Assembly (NCBI GenBank): GCA_030704615.1
Contig: CM060732.1
Coordinates: 39,349,053 to 39,413,052 of the forward strand
Reading direction: 5' to 3'
Origin: Takakia lepidozioides
Lineage: Eukaryota; Streptophyta; Takakiopsida; Takakiales; Takakiaceae
Length of the DNA: 64,000 nt
The notes below the pieces were generated by a model. That model was not told the origin of the DNA and did not search any database. It saw only the letters and a program-made list of their open reading frames with translations. The position numbers and the translations under genes are program-made. The number at the start of each line of letters is the position of its first letter. Position 1 is the first letter of the stretch. This document shows positions 61,401 to 64,000 of the stretch, one piece after another.

Positions 61401-63521
61401 CGTTGAAGGGCCAACCAGAATTTCTTGTCATTACCACCATGGTTGTTTGAGTTTATTTCACTGTATAACTTGTCCCAGTATAATTTCTTCTGAGACCTAA
61501 CAAGCTGATTGATATCTTTACGGAGCTGGTAGTACCTCGCCCACAATTCTCTGTTGGTTTCCAAATTGCAGCACTCTTTATAGAGGGCTCGTCTCTCAGC
61601 TATCTTGAGTTTCTGGAATTTAGAGTACTTGCAGTGGTGACTAGTTTGGCTCTGGGCATTGTGTGCTTTTGCCATAATTGTTTGTCCAAATTTAAAATTA
61701 CGTGGCTTTCAACTGAGGCATATCTTTATGGTCAGAGGTGTTTGCTATTGTTGATATACATGTATATTTGGGTGGTGTAGACTTTGCTCCCAGGTGCTTC
61801 CATCGTGCCAGATCAAATAGAAGGGAGTAGTTCGCCCCAGCCCGCACCAGGTGATTCCAGACCAGACGATCTAACATGAACAAACTTGGTGTATGCAAGA
61901 CTAGGGAAAAGTTACTCAACCCAGATTTTTTCCCAAGTAAAGAGCTTGGTTGTCCATCACTATATTGGGAATGCGCACCCTCCAAGTGGGGCACTACCTG
62001 CAAGGGGGAATAGGCTCTTACCTATATTTACTTGGGTTGGTGTCGTCTCTCTCTCCTTATTGGGAATGTCCCAGAACTATTTCACAAAACTATGGAATCA
62101 AGTCAGAATGGTTTGTAACTAGGAGACTTGCTAAAAATTGTCCTTACTGTTGTCTTCTGAGGCCTCATGATCAAGTTTTAATGAACGCAATGAGTGACAC
62201 ATGGTCAACACATGTCTGACATGTTTTTAATCCGTAGAGAGCATGAAGTTTTCTATCGCATCATATTCTGTGCTAGTAAGACCTCAGTACCTTTCCTTAT
62301 TGAGAGATTCTTAATTGTTAACATAGACATACATGCATGCATGAACAATTTAAGGGCTGCAGCCTGATGTTCTTGTTGACGTTGACTTGTTGGTTGGCAG
62401 CCTCTCAGAAAGCACCAGTCAGAAAATTGGTACGGACAGATTCATTGAATCCAGCAGGCAGGCTGCATGCATTTCTGCACAAGAAGAAGAATGTTGGTCC
62501 TAGCTCCTCAGAAACTGAGAATGAGCTGGCAGCAACAAGGTACCTTCCTCAGAGTAGACAAGGGTTTTATTCTAAGGAGATGTGCTCTCAAAGGACGGCG
62601 AATAGTTCTTGAATGAGACATTTGGAAGGGTGCATCTGTACTAGCGGGTAGGAACATGGTGCAGGTAGCCAGCCACCCCTATGTATGATGCAAGTAGTCA
62701 TCTCCATAAAACCTGGGAAGTACATCACTTTGCAATTCCTCTCTGTGATTACAATTGGATTTCCTTCCGACTGCTGGCATTATATTCCAACTCCAACTAT
62801 CAGATTCATCATGATTGGAGTGTACATGATTGAGAGCCATGTCCATGCTATATGTTGTAATGGCTGTGGGATTGTTGTAGGCGGGTTGTGAGGCAGCGGC
62901 GTAATCCCAAGGAAAGTGCAGATCTCACAAGCGTTCAAGAGCTGGTGGCTGCCATTGATCGCCAGACTCACACTGGTGAACCATCTTAGTAGAGTTCTTG
63001 CATTGCAGTCTTTCACAAATCCATGCAACCTTTTGAAGAGACACAGAGACAGATGTACTCACTGACTATACCCTGCAATTGTTGTCTATGACGTATATCA
63101 GGATATTAGTTTTTCCGAGGCCAGTCCCTGGGTTCGTATCCGCCAGTGTAAGAAAACTGAGCTCCAACACAGAAGATGACAGTAATTCAGGGGCTGGCAT
63201 CCACTGTGTGTTGGAGCACAAGTTGATTTCAGCAATCCACACTTAACCCTTCAATGAACCCTACCTTTCAGTCTCACACTTAGTACCTTTGACAGCACAA
63301 TGAGCCACACTAGAGGGAAGTTCTTTGGTGAACCATAACAGGAACAATTCCAAGTCCCCATTTGTTGGTTTTATGATAACTCTTGTAGGCTTTTTGGGGG
63401 GCGCATTGGCAGGCCTCATGGACATTGTCAAGCACTGCATGTATGTGGGCATGGCGGATGATTTGCTATCATTGGCACAATATAAGACGCGCCTTTATGT
63501 TTTGAACATTGTCAACCTCAG
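55454..63521 (+). CDS. MLH1: DNA mismatch repair protein MLH1 (3' end outside window)
   Basis: MutL homologue that pairs with PMS1 or MLH3 and coordinates repair after MutS recognition. Exons seen: 55454-55681, 56374-56546, 56890-56962, 57097-57231, 57342-57552, 58199-58347, 58944-59042, 62400-62539, 62881-62975, 63389-63521, with matching phases except one missing exon between 59042 and 62400. The GHKL ATPase is intact: [10 protein letters not shown] (catalytic Glu, Asn), [33 protein letters not shown]. The transducer domain has [24 protein letters not shown] and HPTKREV. The linker reads [16 protein letters not shown], then [18 protein letters not shown] and [14 protein letters not shown]. 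The C-terminal dimerisation/endonuclease-partner part is beyond the window. An antisense LINE sits in the intron after 59042. No frame break seen. The ATG at 55454 is the first in frame near the conserved [16 protein letters not shown] start. Confidence 0.92.
59079..61675 (-). mobile_element. LINE (reverse transcriptase) in MLH1 intron, antisense, 5'-truncated
   Basis: A long minus-strand frame (61675-59996) holds an [94 protein letters not shown] and [13 protein letters not shown] with the catalytic FADD. After a single frameshift near 60130 it continues (60182-59079) through [16 protein letters not shown] and a Cys/His motif ([20 protein letters not shown]). The AP endonuclease is missing, so it is 5'-truncated; I see no clear poly(A) or target duplication. 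It belongs to a different family from the LINE at 31.6-36.4 kb. Younger-looking than other LINEs here. Confidence 0.8.
61676..62399. other. Remainder of MLH1 intron
   Basis: No coding domain. May contain the missing small MLH1 exon or untranslated LINE sequence; neither can be placed. Confidence 0.4.
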
Positions 63522-64000
63522 GTAGTTCCTTTCCAGACGTTTTTGTACATCTAAGCAGCCAATATGACTGTCTGTGTAATTGACTTGGTTCAGTCTATGC
63601 ACACTTCTTTATGGAGTAGTAAAGTGGGCACAAAGACTTGGCTGGACATTGGAGTCTCGTACGGAACTCCATAATGTTTGACTGGTTTTTCAGAAATCTG
63701 GATTTCGTAGGCATGCCAAGGAGTTTTAGCTTTCAGGACTTTCCACAGAAATTGTCAGGGAATTCCTTGTAAGAATCTGAGGGACGTATTCACTGTTTGA
63801 TCCCCAACCGCAGTTATATCTAGAGGTCTACCCTAGGTCTTAAGCAGACGTTAATTTTTCAAAGCAAGAATAAACTAGTTTGCTGTCATGTTTGGGCTCC
63901 GCAAAAAGATGGCAATCCTCTTTTCTAAGAACTTGGCCGTGCGGCTTGTACCCCTTGCATTTAGTATCTTCGATTGCTGGTCTTGCTATCTGATTGTTTA
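63522..64000. other. MLH1 intron sequence at window edge
   Basis: Starts at donor CAG|GTAGTT (63522). No further MLH1 exon recognised before the end of the window. Confidence 0.45.

Overview
This 64 kb window is nuclear DNA of a land plant. It carries intron-rich genes with GT-AG introns, a DYW-type PPR gene, an ABCC transporter, MLH1, a plant-style U6 snRNA gene, and Ty3/Gypsy, CACTA and LINE elements. The long DYW PPR protein of nearly identical triads, together with a fungal-type HET gene, points to a seed-free plant (moss, lycophyte or fern). The sequence alone does not settle which. Most of the window is mobile-element DNA.

Layout. 1-1194: start of a Ty3/Gypsy element on the minus strand (gag, primer-binding site, 5' LTR). 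1335-1986: C-terminal fragment of a HET-domain gene. 4081-4810 and 5390-5983: two small inverted-repeat elements, the first with TTAA flanks like piggyBac. 6891-8000: TRAF-type/C2H2 zinc-finger gene. 8650-10960: decayed LINE. 11987-20689: an 8.7 kb CACTA transposon. It holds fragments of a PPR gene and of ribosomal protein eS1 (RPS3A), a solo Gypsy LTR, and a six-exon TNPA-like gene with an FCP1-like phosphatase domain between its transposase-type parts. 23249-31328: 13-exon ABCC (MRP-type) transporter with several reading-frame breaks. 31608-36399: a minus-strand LINE inserted just downstream of it. 36876-37931: a foldback element with internal tandem repeats. 41259-43812: the longest HET gene copy, with a frameshift and a nonsense codon. 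44139-46274: a second copy of the transporter 3' region that lacks the LINE and contains a solo LTR and a scrap of HET gene. 47396-48323: end of a second Gypsy element. 49399-52581: intact DYW PPR gene. 54710-54813: U6 snRNA. 55454 to beyond 63521: MLH1, with a LINE in one intron; its 3' end lies outside the window.

The strongest candidate for something new is the CACTA element: a transposon protein gene with a captured FCP1/HAD phosphatase domain in the same reading frame, inside an element that also carries host-gene pieces. The HET copies and the paired filled and empty sites of the LINE let part of the history of the locus be read from the window itself. All calls rest on reading the sequence; no database search was run.
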